Below are positions 44,193 through 52,562 of a stretch of DNA of 64,000 nt, one piece after another. The stretch is from Flavobacterium hibernum. GTDB lineage: Bacteria > Bacteroidota > Bacteroidia > Flavobacteriales > Flavobacteriaceae. A program made the translations under genes and the position numbers. The stretch is taken from assembly GCF_000832125.1 (NCBI RefSeq), contig NZ_JPRK01000010.1, forward strand, positions 53,793 through 117,792, written 5' to 3'. Within the stretch, counting starts at the first letter, position 1, and each line of letters starts with the position of its first letter. A model generated the notes under the pieces. It did not search any database and had not been told where the DNA came from. It saw nothing but the letters and a program-made list of their open reading frames with translations.

Positions 44193-45596
44193 TTATGCTT
44201 TTTTTGTATAACCTAAAATCTTCAATACATCATCAGAAGTTTGTTGTTCTGAGAAAACCTCAGTTGCCAAAATTCCATTTTCATCGCGATCTATCAGAAT
44301 ATGTTTAGGTTGTGGAATTAAACAGTGGTGTAAACCTCCGTAACCTCCAATGGTTTCTTGATACGCACCAGTATTAAAGAAACCAATATATAATGGCTTT
44401 TCTTTGTTGTATTTAGGCAAATAAATAGCATTCATATTTTGTTCTGAATTGTAATAATCGTCACTATCACAAGTCAAACCTCCTAGTAAAACCCGCTCGT
44501 AAGTATCATTCCAACGGTTAACCGCCAGCATAATAAAACGTTTATTTATTGCCCAAGTATCTGGCAAAGTAGTTATGAAAGACGAATCAATCATATTCCA
44601 TTTTTCTCTATCATTTTGTTGTTTTTGATACAAAATCTGATAGATTGCGCCACCGCTTTCACCTACTGTAAATGATCCAAACTCAGTAAAGATATTTGGT
44701 ACATCAACTTCGGCTTCATCACATGCAATTTTAATTTGATTGATAATTTCATCAATCATATATTGATAATCGTACTCGAAAGCCAATGAGTTTTTAATAG
44801 GAAAACCACCTCCAATGTTCAAACCATCAAGAGTAGGGCATTCCTTTTTTAGCGCAATGTACACTTTTATACATTTTACTAACTCATTCCAGTAATACGA
44901 TGTATCGTTTATTCCGGTATTGATAAAAAAGTGAAGCATTTTCAGCTCTAGTTTATCATTTTCCTGAATTTGTTTTTTATAGAATGATACTATGTTTTTG
45001 TATCCAATTCCTAATCTAGAGGTATAAAACTCAAATTTAGGTTCTTCCTCAGCAGCAATACGAATTCCAATTTTAAATTTTCCTTTAATTTCAGCCTGAA
45101 GTAAATCTAACTCTTCGTAATTATCAATAATCGGAATAGTATTTTTATGTCCGTTATTAATTAATCTCGCAATGTTAGATATATATTCATCTCTTTTAAA
45201 ACCATTACAGATAACATATGTACTTTTATTGATTTTACCATTTTCAAGCAAATTTTCTACGATATTAACATCAAAAGCTGAAGATGTTTCTATGTGAATG
45301 TTATTCTTGAAGGCTTCATTCATAATATACTCAAAATGAGAGCTTTTTGTGCAATAACAGTAGTAGTATTTTGCTTCGTACTTGTTTTTTTCCATTGATT
45401 TTCTGAACCAAGCTTTTGCCTTGTTTATGTTTTCAGAAATCTGTGGTAAATAAGTAAATTTTAATGGTGTACCATATTGTTCAACCAATTTCATCAAATC
45501 AATATTGTGAAATTGTAAGTTGTCTTTATTTAATTTAAATTCCGTTTGAGGAAAGTAATATGTTTGATTAATTAGATCAGAATATTTTGTATTCAT
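44193..45596 (-). CDS. speA: Arginine decarboxylase, short PLP fold III type
   Basis: A 467-residue protein of alanine-racemase-like fold. The PLP Lys is in YCTKSSH (K84), the glycine-rich phosphate-binding GGGFPIK lies near 265, and the LTCDSDDYYN segment near 384 carries the active-site Cys of the dimer. It converts arginine to agmatine, the first step to putrescine. It is shorter than E. coli SpeA (about 630 residues) but has the length of Bacteroidota homologs. A 59-codon ORF lies upstream on the same strand. Confidence 0.88.
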   Translation of the reverse strand: MNTKYSDLINQTYYFPQTEFKLNKDNLQFHNIDLMKLVEQYGTPLKFTYLPQISENINKAKAWFRKSMEKNKYEAKYYYCYCTKSSHFEYIMNEAFKNNIHIETSSAFDVNIVENLLENGKINKSTYVICNGFKRDEYISNIARLINNGHKNTIPIIDNYEELDLLQAEIKGKFKIGIRIAAEEEPKFEFYTSRLGIGYKNIVSFYKKQIQENDKLELKMLHFFINTGINDTSYYWNELVKCIKVYIALKKECPTLDGLNIGGGFPIKNSLAFEYDYQYMIDEIINQIKIACDEAEVDVPNIFTEFGSFTVGESGGAIYQILYQKQQNDREKWNMIDSSFITTLPDTWAINKRFIMLAVNRWNDTYERVLLGGLTCDSDDYYNSEQNMNAIYLPKYNKEKPLYIGFFNTGAYQETIGGYGGLHHCLIPQPKHILIDRDENGILATEVFSEQQTSDDVLKILGYTKKA

Positions 45597-45657
45597 TTAT
45601 ATTTCAATATTTTAAGAATGTATTTTTAAATTTAGTAAACGGTGCTAAATCTATAAA

Positions 45658-45837
45658 TCAAACTCTAATATTTGCAAATACAATTTGCAGCTTTTCATGT
45701 TCTGCTTTCGAGTATTGAAAAACATCAAAAAACAACGGACTTTTACTATTATAAAAACGGTTCAACATCCTTAGCAAGGAACTGTTGAGTCTGTTTCTAT
45801 AAGAACTAAATTGTGTTTGTTTATTGTTTGTTTTCAT
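45658..45837 (-). CDS. Small protein of 59 residues, upstream of arginine decarboxylase
   Basis: ATG at 45837 to TGA at 45658, product beginning MKTNNKQTQFSSYRNRLNSS, then LLRMLNRFYNSKSPLFFDVFQ. A TACATTTG promoter element ends five bases before the start, so a near-leaderless transcript is likely. Residues 14-28 hold four Arg. It lies 61 bp before speA with no terminator between, so it may be in the same transcript, as a leader or as a separate small protein. No family recognised. Confidence 0.5.
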   Translation of the reverse strand: MKTNNKQTQFSSYRNRLNSSLLRMLNRFYNSKSPLFFDVFQYSKAEHEKLQIVFANIRV

Positions 45838-45842
45838 TGTGG

Positions 45843-45850
45843 CAAATGTA
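45843..45850 (-). promoter_or_regulatory. -7 promoter element (TACATTTG) before the 59-codon ORF
   Basis: On the minus strand TACATTTG fits TAnnTTTG, and its last base is only six bases before the A of the ATG. Transcription would start at or near the start codon. It may be the promoter for speA too. Confidence 0.5.
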
Positions 45851-45894
45851 AAAAATAATATATACCTAAAGCAATGCTTTTTATTAAAAAAAGT

Positions 45895-46962
45895 TTAAGA
45901 TTTATAATCCTCAAACGCATCTAGAATCAATTTATTTTCAACCGATTGGTTAATTTTTATTTTTCCGATTCCTTCAATTAACGCAAATTGAATTAAACCG
46001 TATTCATTTTTTTTGTCGTGAATTAGTAATTCTAAGATTGGTTCGATGTCATTTTCTTCAATTTTTACATCGTCGTAAATGCTTTTAATTGCAGTTTTAA
46101 TTTCGGCATATTCATCTGCTGTAATTAAATTTTTATGCAATGAAATATAACTTTCGAGAATCATTCCAATAGCAATTGCTTCACCATGTAATAGTGTTTT
46201 TTTAGATTCACTCTCTAAAAAGTAACTTTCTATAGCATGACCTAGAGTATGTCCAAAATTTAAGGCTTTACGAATACTTTTCTCAGTAGGATCTTGTATT
46301 ACTATATTGTTTTTAATTTCAACAGAACGGTAAATCAGTTCATCTAATGCATTGTAATCAATTGCGGCTAAATCTAAAAATTGTTTCCAATAAGCTGCAT
46401 CATAGATAAGACCGTGTTTTAGCATTTCTGCCAAACCAGAACGCATTTCGGCTTGCGACAATGTTTCAAGATACTGCGTGTCAATTAATACCATTTGAGG
46501 TACGTTAATTACACCTATTTGGTTTTTAAGATTACCTAAATCGACACCTGTTTTTCCACCAACAGACGCATCAACCATAGATAAAAGGGTAGTAGGGATA
46601 TTGATAAAATCTACACCGCGTTTAAAAGTTGAAGCAACAAATCCTCCTAAATCTGTCACAACACCACCACCAAGATTAATTACAAGTGATTTTCTGTCTG
46701 CTCCAAGTTCCGTTAAGACATTCCAGATCTGAATGCAGGTTTCGATATTTTTATTAGCTTCTCCGGCCTCAAATTCAATAATTTCAATATTTAAATCCGT
46801 TTCAAGTAAAGGCAAAAATTTAGGCAAACAATGCTCATTCGTTTCATTATCAACTATAATAAACAAATTTGAGTATTTGTTTTCTTTTAGATGTTTATTT
46901 AAAGCTTCGTAAGCATTTTCATTAAAATGAACTAGATAATTATTGGCTTGAATAGATTGCAT
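45895..46962 (-). CDS. aroB: 3-Dehydroquinate synthase
   Basis: A 355-residue AroB from the ATG at 46962 (MQSIQANNYLVHF). An in-frame ATG at 46998 would add 12 residues. Family segments are NLGGGVVTDLGGFVASTFKRG, PTTLLSMVDASVGGKTGVD, GLAEMLKHG and the metal ligands in FGHTLGHAIE with a further His in LLHGEAIAIGM. It makes dehydroquinate from DAHP in the shikimate pathway, using NAD and a divalent metal. Confidence 0.95.
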   Translation of the reverse strand: MQSIQANNYLVHFNENAYEALNKHLKENKYSNLFIIVDNETNEHCLPKFLPLLETDLNIEIIEFEAGEANKNIETCIQIWNVLTELGADRKSLVINLGGGVVTDLGGFVASTFKRGVDFINIPTTLLSMVDASVGGKTGVDLGNLKNQIGVINVPQMVLIDTQYLETLSQAEMRSGLAEMLKHGLIYDAAYWKQFLDLAAIDYNALDELIYRSVEIKNNIVIQDPTEKSIRKALNFGHTLGHAIESYFLESESKKTLLHGEAIAIGMILESYISLHKNLITADEYAEIKTAIKSIYDDVKIEENDIEPILELLIHDKKNEYGLIQFALIEGIGKIKINQSVENKLILDAFEDYKS

Positions 46963-47070
46963 ATTTCTGTAGTTAATTGAAAACGCAAAATAAGGCATTT
47001 TTACCTAAATAATATTCAAACTTTGGCTCTAATTTGTTTTAAAATGAACGATTCTAAATTATAATAAGAA

Positions 47071-49776
47071 CTATTTGCAAATACTAGTCAATGATTCTTG
47101 TGCAGGAGCGTAGTTTTTACTTTTTGATATATTTAGGTATTTACAAGCTTTAATTTTTTCATTTTCTTTTAAGTAACAAATAGCTAAGAAAAACTCTGTT
47201 TTTCCATCAGTTAAACCTGGATATTTTAATGCAGCTAATAAGTAATTTATTGCTTTTTTAGTTTGCCCAACTTTTAAATAATAAAATCCTATATTTTGCG
47301 ATGCATAAATACTGTTTGGATCAATTTCTAAAGCTTTCTTATAAGTTTCAAGTGCTTTATCCATTTTTTTTTCGTTTTCAAGTTTTTGCCCTTCAGTAAT
47401 ATAATCTGCAACTAAAAGATCATTTTTCTTCTTGATTAAATCTTTTTCATCAGTAATACTTGAATTGTAAAGATTCGATGTAAGCTGTTTCGCCAAGGGA
47501 TAATTTTTATTTTTCGATAAGTTTAAATATTTTAATGCATTTATTTTATCATTTTCTTTTAAGTAGGTCAGACCAATAAAAAACTCAGTCTTCCCATCCT
47601 TTAAGCCTGGATATTTTAAAGCATCCATTAAGTACTTAATAGCTTTTTTATTGTGCCCTTGCTTTAAATAATTGAAACCAATATTTTGTATTACATAAAT
47701 ATTTTTTGGATCAATTTTTAAAGCTTTTCCGTAGGATCCTAAAGCCTTATCTAATTCAGAAGCATTTTCAAGTTTCTGCCCTCCTTTAAGATATGTTGAA
47801 ACTAAAAGTTGATTTTTTTGTTGCAGTAAAATACTATCTTTTGGGAATTTTTTCAATCCCTTATTAACAAAAGCCATCAAACTCGAATAATTATAACCCG
47901 AATAATGAAGACCTTTAGTAACAAGAATCCATGTTTCGCTCATTGGCCTGTACTTGTCAAACAAAGTATGTTCTTTTAGCAATTCCAATGTATCTTTTTT
48001 TTCTATTGCATATTTAACAGCTGAATTGTAAAGCTCATAATTTCTTGGACGTAAATAGAAAGCTTGTTTTGAATAAATATATGCACTATCCAAATCTCCT
48101 TTGTGCCTAGAAATAACTTGTTTGTAAAATTCAATGCGCCCTGAATAACCATTAATTTTACTTGCTTTAGCAAAATATTTTAAAGCTTTATCATATTGTT
48201 TTTCACGTACATAATATATCCCTGCGTACTCATAAAACGATTCTGAACTACTTAGGGTATTTGGGTAACTAGGTATTCTTTTAACTACTTCATCACCTGT
48301 TAGCGTTCCTTTCTCTTTCATGTTAATATCATCAGTAGCAAGTAAATACTCAAGATTTGAAGCTTTATAAATTAAAAATGAAGAATAACTTGTCGCTATT
48401 GATATTACTATTAAAATTCCAAATATTATTTTTACAGTGCTTTTACTGATGCTTATTTCTTTTTGACTATAATTGTTTAGCACGGTAAAAGCTAGTATTA
48501 AACTAAAAAATATTGACATCGTAGGTCTGTACATAGGAAAATTGAATACTGAATCTATTCCATAAACAATGAGCAGCATTAAAGTTAAAAGCGCAATTAG
48601 CTTTGTATCAGCAGAATTTGCTTTAAGTAAGTTTTTCAAATTGATGACGAAAACTAAAAGAAACAATGACAGATAAATTAAACTATTCACAATTCCTGTT
48701 TCAGCTAATATTTCAAGAAAATCATTGTGCGCATGTAATGAAACAACATTATCATTTGAAACAGTCCTTTCGTAAGGAATAGACTCCACTTGATAATTTC
48801 CCAATCCAATTCCAAAAATGGGATTATTTTGGCTCAATTTTAAAGTATTTTCCCAATAAGCAAGTCTCGCTTGTGAAGATGCATCATTAGTAGAAATTTG
48901 GCTCAATCTGTTTTCTAGTGACACATAGCGACCTTTATCTTTGGACTTCTCAAAAATTGAATTTGCAAATAGTACAGCTATTAGAATAGGAATTATTAGG
49001 TATAAAATTTTTATAAAACTTAATTTACTAAAGGAATCTTTTAATAAATAGGTTGTATAAATAGAGTAAATTATAAAAAGATTAATTAGTGGTGTTCTTG
49101 CACCTGTTAGAAAAATTACGGAAGTTACTGAGAATAACGCTACCAATAGAAAATACTTTTTATACCCCGTAAAATGTACTATTCCAAGTAAAATAAAAGG
49201 AACTTTGATCGTAAGACTTGCAGCAAGAATATTAATGTTTCCAGTATTTCCTTTCATTGCACTCAAAAGATCGATTACAGATGCATTTCTTGGAATAATT
49301 ATAAAATTATATAATTGTTGACATGCCTGAACGAAAGCACTAATTCCTACAATTAAAACTATTTTATAGAGAAGATCTAATTTGTCTTTTAATAGTATTG
49401 CAAGGTTTATGAATAAACAAAAAACAATTACAATTTCCGTTAATTTAGTAAAAACTAGTGAAGTATTCTTTGCTACAAAAAATGATATCGAACAAAGAAT
49501 AACAAAAGCTAAATAAAGTTTAAAAATAGAACTACGTCTTAATAGTGGAAACACAACAGCAGCTGTTGCACTATAGTTGTAGTAAAAATAAACACCTAAA
49601 AAAAGATTAAGAATAGATAAATACAAAAATTGTGGATTGATAATTTCCAAACTTTTAAAATATGGAAAAAAATCAATTAAGAGCAGTAAAACAACGACCA
49701 AAAGAACCATCAAATTCGATGTTGATTTTCCTTTTCTTGTCTGGTTAATAATTTTATCAATTTCGTTTGTTTTCAT
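47071..49776 (-). CDS. O-antigen ligase-family membrane protein fused to TPR domain
   Basis: A 901-residue protein from the ATG at 49776; the upstream TTG overlaps a promoter element. The N-terminal half has about twelve transmembrane helices with the Wzy/WaaL motif HAHNDFLEILAETG (loop near 345-360) and preceding GIGLGNYQ. The C-terminal 450 residues hold TPR repeats, including two near-duplicate blocks (ALGSYGKALKIDPKNIYVIQ and ALETYKKALEIDPNSIYASQ). Members polymerise or ligate polysaccharide in the inner membrane. The sugar is unknown. Confidence 0.82.
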   Translation of the reverse strand: MKTNEIDKIINQTRKGKSTSNLMVLLVVVLLLLIDFFPYFKSLEIINPQFLYLSILNLFLGVYFYYNYSATAAVVFPLLRRSSIFKLYLAFVILCSISFFVAKNTSLVFTKLTEIVIVFCLFINLAILLKDKLDLLYKIVLIVGISAFVQACQQLYNFIIIPRNASVIDLLSAMKGNTGNINILAASLTIKVPFILLGIVHFTGYKKYFLLVALFSVTSVIFLTGARTPLINLFIIYSIYTTYLLKDSFSKLSFIKILYLIIPILIAVLFANSIFEKSKDKGRYVSLENRLSQISTNDASSQARLAYWENTLKLSQNNPIFGIGLGNYQVESIPYERTVSNDNVVSLHAHNDFLEILAETGIVNSLIYLSLFLLVFVINLKNLLKANSADTKLIALLTLMLLIVYGIDSVFNFPMYRPTMSIFFSLILAFTVLNNYSQKEISISKSTVKIIFGILIVISIATSYSSFLIYKASNLEYLLATDDINMKEKGTLTGDEVVKRIPSYPNTLSSSESFYEYAGIYYVREKQYDKALKYFAKASKINGYSGRIEFYKQVISRHKGDLDSAYIYSKQAFYLRPRNYELYNSAVKYAIEKKDTLELLKEHTLFDKYRPMSETWILVTKGLHYSGYNYSSLMAFVNKGLKKFPKDSILLQQKNQLLVSTYLKGGQKLENASELDKALGSYGKALKIDPKNIYVIQNIGFNYLKQGHNKKAIKYLMDALKYPGLKDGKTEFFIGLTYLKENDKINALKYLNLSKNKNYPLAKQLTSNLYNSSITDEKDLIKKKNDLLVADYITEGQKLENEKKMDKALETYKKALEIDPNSIYASQNIGFYYLKVGQTKKAINYLLAALKYPGLTDGKTEFFLAICYLKENEKIKACKYLNISKSKNYAPAQESLTSICK

Positions 49777-49789
49777 TTTGCCTTTTTCG

Positions 49790-49797
49790 CAAAAATA
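49790..49797 (-). promoter_or_regulatory. -7 promoter element (TATTTTTG) of the O-antigen ligase gene
   Basis: On the minus strand TATTTTTG fits TAnnTTTG, 13 bp before the chosen ATG. It overlaps a possible earlier TTG start, which it rules out. Confidence 0.55.
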
Positions 49798-49936
49798 CAA
49801 TAAATAAAGTAAAATCTTACTTTTTGAGGATGAAATTAATCTTCTCCAATATTTTAAATAAAAACGCCACTTACTTTAACATTGATAAAATTGAAAATTA
49901 TGATTACGTTTATTAAATAATATTCAAAACAGTCTT

Positions 49937-49944
49937 TATATTTG
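49937..49944 (+). promoter_or_regulatory. -7 promoter element (TATATTTG) of the proline dehydrogenase gene
   Basis: TATATTTG fits TAnnTTTG and lies 18 bp before the ATG at 49963. A TTG at 49942 falls inside it and is not the start. Confidence 0.6.
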
Positions 49945-49962
49945 CACAAAAAACTGACCTTA

Positions 49963-51132
49963 ATGGAAAAAATATTCGACAATACCCAAGTTGCATTTTC
50001 GTTAAAAAGCGATACAGAACTAGACAGAGCTTATTTTCTTTTTAAAATGATCGACAGTCAACCTTTAGTAAGAATAGGAACTGCTGTTACAAATTTTGCG
50101 CTTAAAGCAAACTTACCTGTAGAAGGATTAATTCGTGCAACCGTTTTTGACCATTTTTGTGGTGGTGTAAACGAAGATGATTGTATCACTGTGGTAGATA
50201 AAATGTTTACTAAAGGGGTTTCATCTGTTTTAGATTATTCAGTTGAAGGAAAAGAAGAAGAGGAGCAGTTTGATGCCGCTTTAGAAATGACTTTAAAGAC
50301 TATTGAGTTTGCTAAAGAACGTTTAGCAATTCCGTTTGCGGTTTTTAAACCAACTGGTCTTGGGCGTTTTGAATTGTATGAAAAACTAGGAGAAAATCAA
50401 AAACTATCTCCAGCTGAACAAACGGAATGGGATAGAGTAGTAGCTCGTTTTGATTTAATTTGCAGTGAAGCGCACAAAAAAGACGTTTCTTTATTGATTG
50501 ATGGTGAGGAAAGCTGGATGCAAGATGCTGCCGATGATTTGGTTACTGATATGATGCGTAAATACAATAAAGAAAAAGCAATTGTTTTTAATACTCTGCA
50601 GATGTACCGTTGGGATCGTTTGGATTATTTGAAAAAATTGCATGAAGTTGCCAAAAACGAGGGTTTCTTTATTGGAATGAAATTAGTTCGTGGCGCCTAC
50701 ATGGAAAAAGAAAACAAAAGAGCCGAAGAAAAAAATTATGTCTCGCCAATTTGTGTTTCTAAAGAAGCTACAGATATTAATTATGATGCGGCTGTACATT
50801 ATATGTTAGAGCATTTAGATATGATGTCAATTTTTGCAGGAACTCACAACGAATTGAGTTCTTATAAATTGATGGAAATGATGCAAGAAAGAGGAATTGC
50901 CAAAAATGATCATAAGATCTGGTTTGGACAATTATACGGAATGAGCGACAACATCAGTTATAACTTGGCTGCAAATGGATATAATGTGGCTAAATATTTG
51001 CCATTTGGCCCTGTAAAAGATGTTATGCCGTACTTAATTCGTCGCGCCGAAGAAAATACTTCTGTAGCCGGACAAACTAGTCGCGAATTATCTATGATTA
51101 AAGCAGAACGCAACAGAAGAAAAGGGAAATAA
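49963..51132 (+). CDS. Proline dehydrogenase
   Basis: A 389-residue monofunctional PRODH from the ATG at 49963. The barrel carries the FAD- and proline-binding segments IDGEESWMQ, TLQMYRWDRLDYLK, KLVRGAYMEKEN, GTHNELSS, FGQLYGMSDNISYNLA and the C-terminal RRAEENTSV with arginine ligands. It oxidises proline to pyrroline-5-carboxylate and passes electrons to quinone. Unlike PutA it has no fused dehydrogenase. Confidence 0.94.
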   Translation: MEKIFDNTQVAFSLKSDTELDRAYFLFKMIDSQPLVRIGTAVTNFALKANLPVEGLIRATVFDHFCGGVNEDDCITVVDKMFTKGVSSVLDYSVEGKEEEEQFDAALEMTLKTIEFAKERLAIPFAVFKPTGLGRFELYEKLGENQKLSPAEQTEWDRVVARFDLICSEAHKKDVSLLIDGEESWMQDAADDLVTDMMRKYNKEKAIVFNTLQMYRWDRLDYLKKLHEVAKNEGFFIGMKLVRGAYMEKENKRAEEKNYVSPICVSKEATDINYDAAVHYMLEHLDMMSIFAGTHNELSSYKLMEMMQERGIAKNDHKIWFGQLYGMSDNISYNLAANGYNVAKYLPFGPVKDVMPYLIRRAEENTSVAGQTSRELSMIKAERNRRKGK

Positions 51133-51141
51133 ATTAAAATT

Positions 51142-51210
51142 AAATTCCAATAAAAAAAATCCAAATTCCTATAGTTATAACTGGAATTTGGATTTTTTTT
51201 ATTGGAATTT
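51142..51210. repeat. 28-bp perfect inverted repeat (AATTCCAA family)
   Basis: The 28 bases 51142-51169 (start AAATTCCAAT, end CCAAATTCC) are exactly complementary to 51183-51210, with a 13-base loop. The right arm carries a T-run, so it is also a strong terminator for the converging proline dehydrogenase and porin genes. It resembles 17131-17180. Confidence 0.88.
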
Positions 51211-51220
51211 TTAATTTTTT

Positions 51221-52528
51221 TTAGAATGAAACCTGACATTGTAAAACAACCATTCCTAATCGATCACTTTGTTTATATTGCCCTGTAAGTGTTTTATCAT
51301 AAATAGCCCTGTTTTGGTAGTTTAAACTAAACTTTGGTCCCAAAGTACCAGTTGTGTAATAATTAACACCTAGCTCGTACATCGTCATTGGAGTATTTAA
51401 AGCTTCTAAATCAGCAATTTGTGTTGCTGCGTAGGGCTGAAAACGTCCTTTTCTGTCTGCATTTTCAGATTTAGGAAAAAGATAACCAAATTGAGCGTAA
51501 TAAATATTTCCGGTTCCCACACCAAGAAATCCTGCACCTGAACCATTAATAAGCGTGTTGTCTCCAATCGCTGGATTTGGCGTATTTACAGACTGAATGT
51601 AGTTTTTTCCATAGTTATTATTATTGAAAGCTGCATAAGCAGTTATTGCGTCACCTCTTTTACTAATAGGACTATCGTAAAACACATCAAAACCTAATAC
51701 CTTCATATCATCATATGCAATCTTTGCATCGGGTGTTAAATGCCACATGGCGTTTGCTTGCGTCATATAACCTAAAGCTACATTAAAAACTTTTTTAGTT
51801 CCTAAATAAGTTCCTTTGTGGTAAGCATCTTCAATTGATTCTTTGTCTAAGAAAGCGTACGTTAGAATTCCCGAATATTGAGCTCTTGGAGTTTCTGTAC
51901 TTATTGAAGAATACAGTCCTAAATTATTTGTTGTATTTCGGTACGGATTTGTGACAGCCACGCGATAATTAAACTTTCCTAAATAACCTTTTGCGTATAT
52001 GCTTAAATTTCTATTTCCGAAAGTCGATGACGTATTACTAAATTGCTGATACATTGGCGTATCTAAAGTAAGCTGAGACGATGAGCTGTTTGCAGAATAA
52101 CGTGTTGTTCCTGCTCCCCAAGCTGTTAATCCACCACCAATATGCAGTTTATTACTAAAATGATATTCTCCTAAGGCATCCATAACAGAAAGAGGAGCAT
52201 TGGAAGGACCATTATTTTGAGTAAAATTTATATTATTTTGTCCCAATTGAAGGTGAAAAAAAATATTATCCGTTATCATTCCCATTGCCTGCAAACGCAA
52301 ACGTCTGATTACAATATCGTAAGTTTCATCAACCTGAGTTGTTCCCACTTTACTACCGGGATTTAATTCAGAATATCTTCCCCAAACCTGAAGGTTCATT
52401 CCAAATTTGATATATTTTGCCCCATCAGGGCTTATGTTTACAACATTAAAAGGTTTTTCTTGCGCTAGAACAGAAATTGTATTGAGAACAATAAATAACA
52501 AAATGAGAACGATTCTTAAGTGTGGCAT
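51221..52528 (-). CDS. Outer-membrane porin, OprO/OprP (phosphate-selective) type
   Basis: A 435-residue protein with a signal peptide (1-22, ending SVLAQ). The barrel region has many amphipathic strands ending in aromatic residues, and the chain ends CQVSF with a terminal Phe, as in outer-membrane barrels. Segments such as FGMNLQVWGRYSELNPG, RRLRLQAMG and NIFFHLQLGQNN match Gram-negative OprO/P-like porins. The ion selectivity is inferred only by family name. Confidence 0.82.
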   Translation of the reverse strand: MPHLRIVLILLFIVLNTISVLAQEKPFNVVNISPDGAKYIKFGMNLQVWGRYSELNPGSKVGTTQVDETYDIVIRRLRLQAMGMITDNIFFHLQLGQNNINFTQNNGPSNAPLSVMDALGEYHFSNKLHIGGGLTAWGAGTTRYSANSSSSQLTLDTPMYQQFSNTSSTFGNRNLSIYAKGYLGKFNYRVAVTNPYRNTTNNLGLYSSISTETPRAQYSGILTYAFLDKESIEDAYHKGTYLGTKKVFNVALGYMTQANAMWHLTPDAKIAYDDMKVLGFDVFYDSPISKRGDAITAYAAFNNNNYGKNYIQSVNTPNPAIGDNTLINGSGAGFLGVGTGNIYYAQFGYLFPKSENADRKGRFQPYAATQIADLEALNTPMTMYELGVNYYTTGTLGPKFSLNYQNRAIYDKTLTGQYKQSDRLGMVVLQCQVSF

Positions 52529-52562
52529 TTTTTTAATTTAAACAAGTGAATGATATTTTTAT

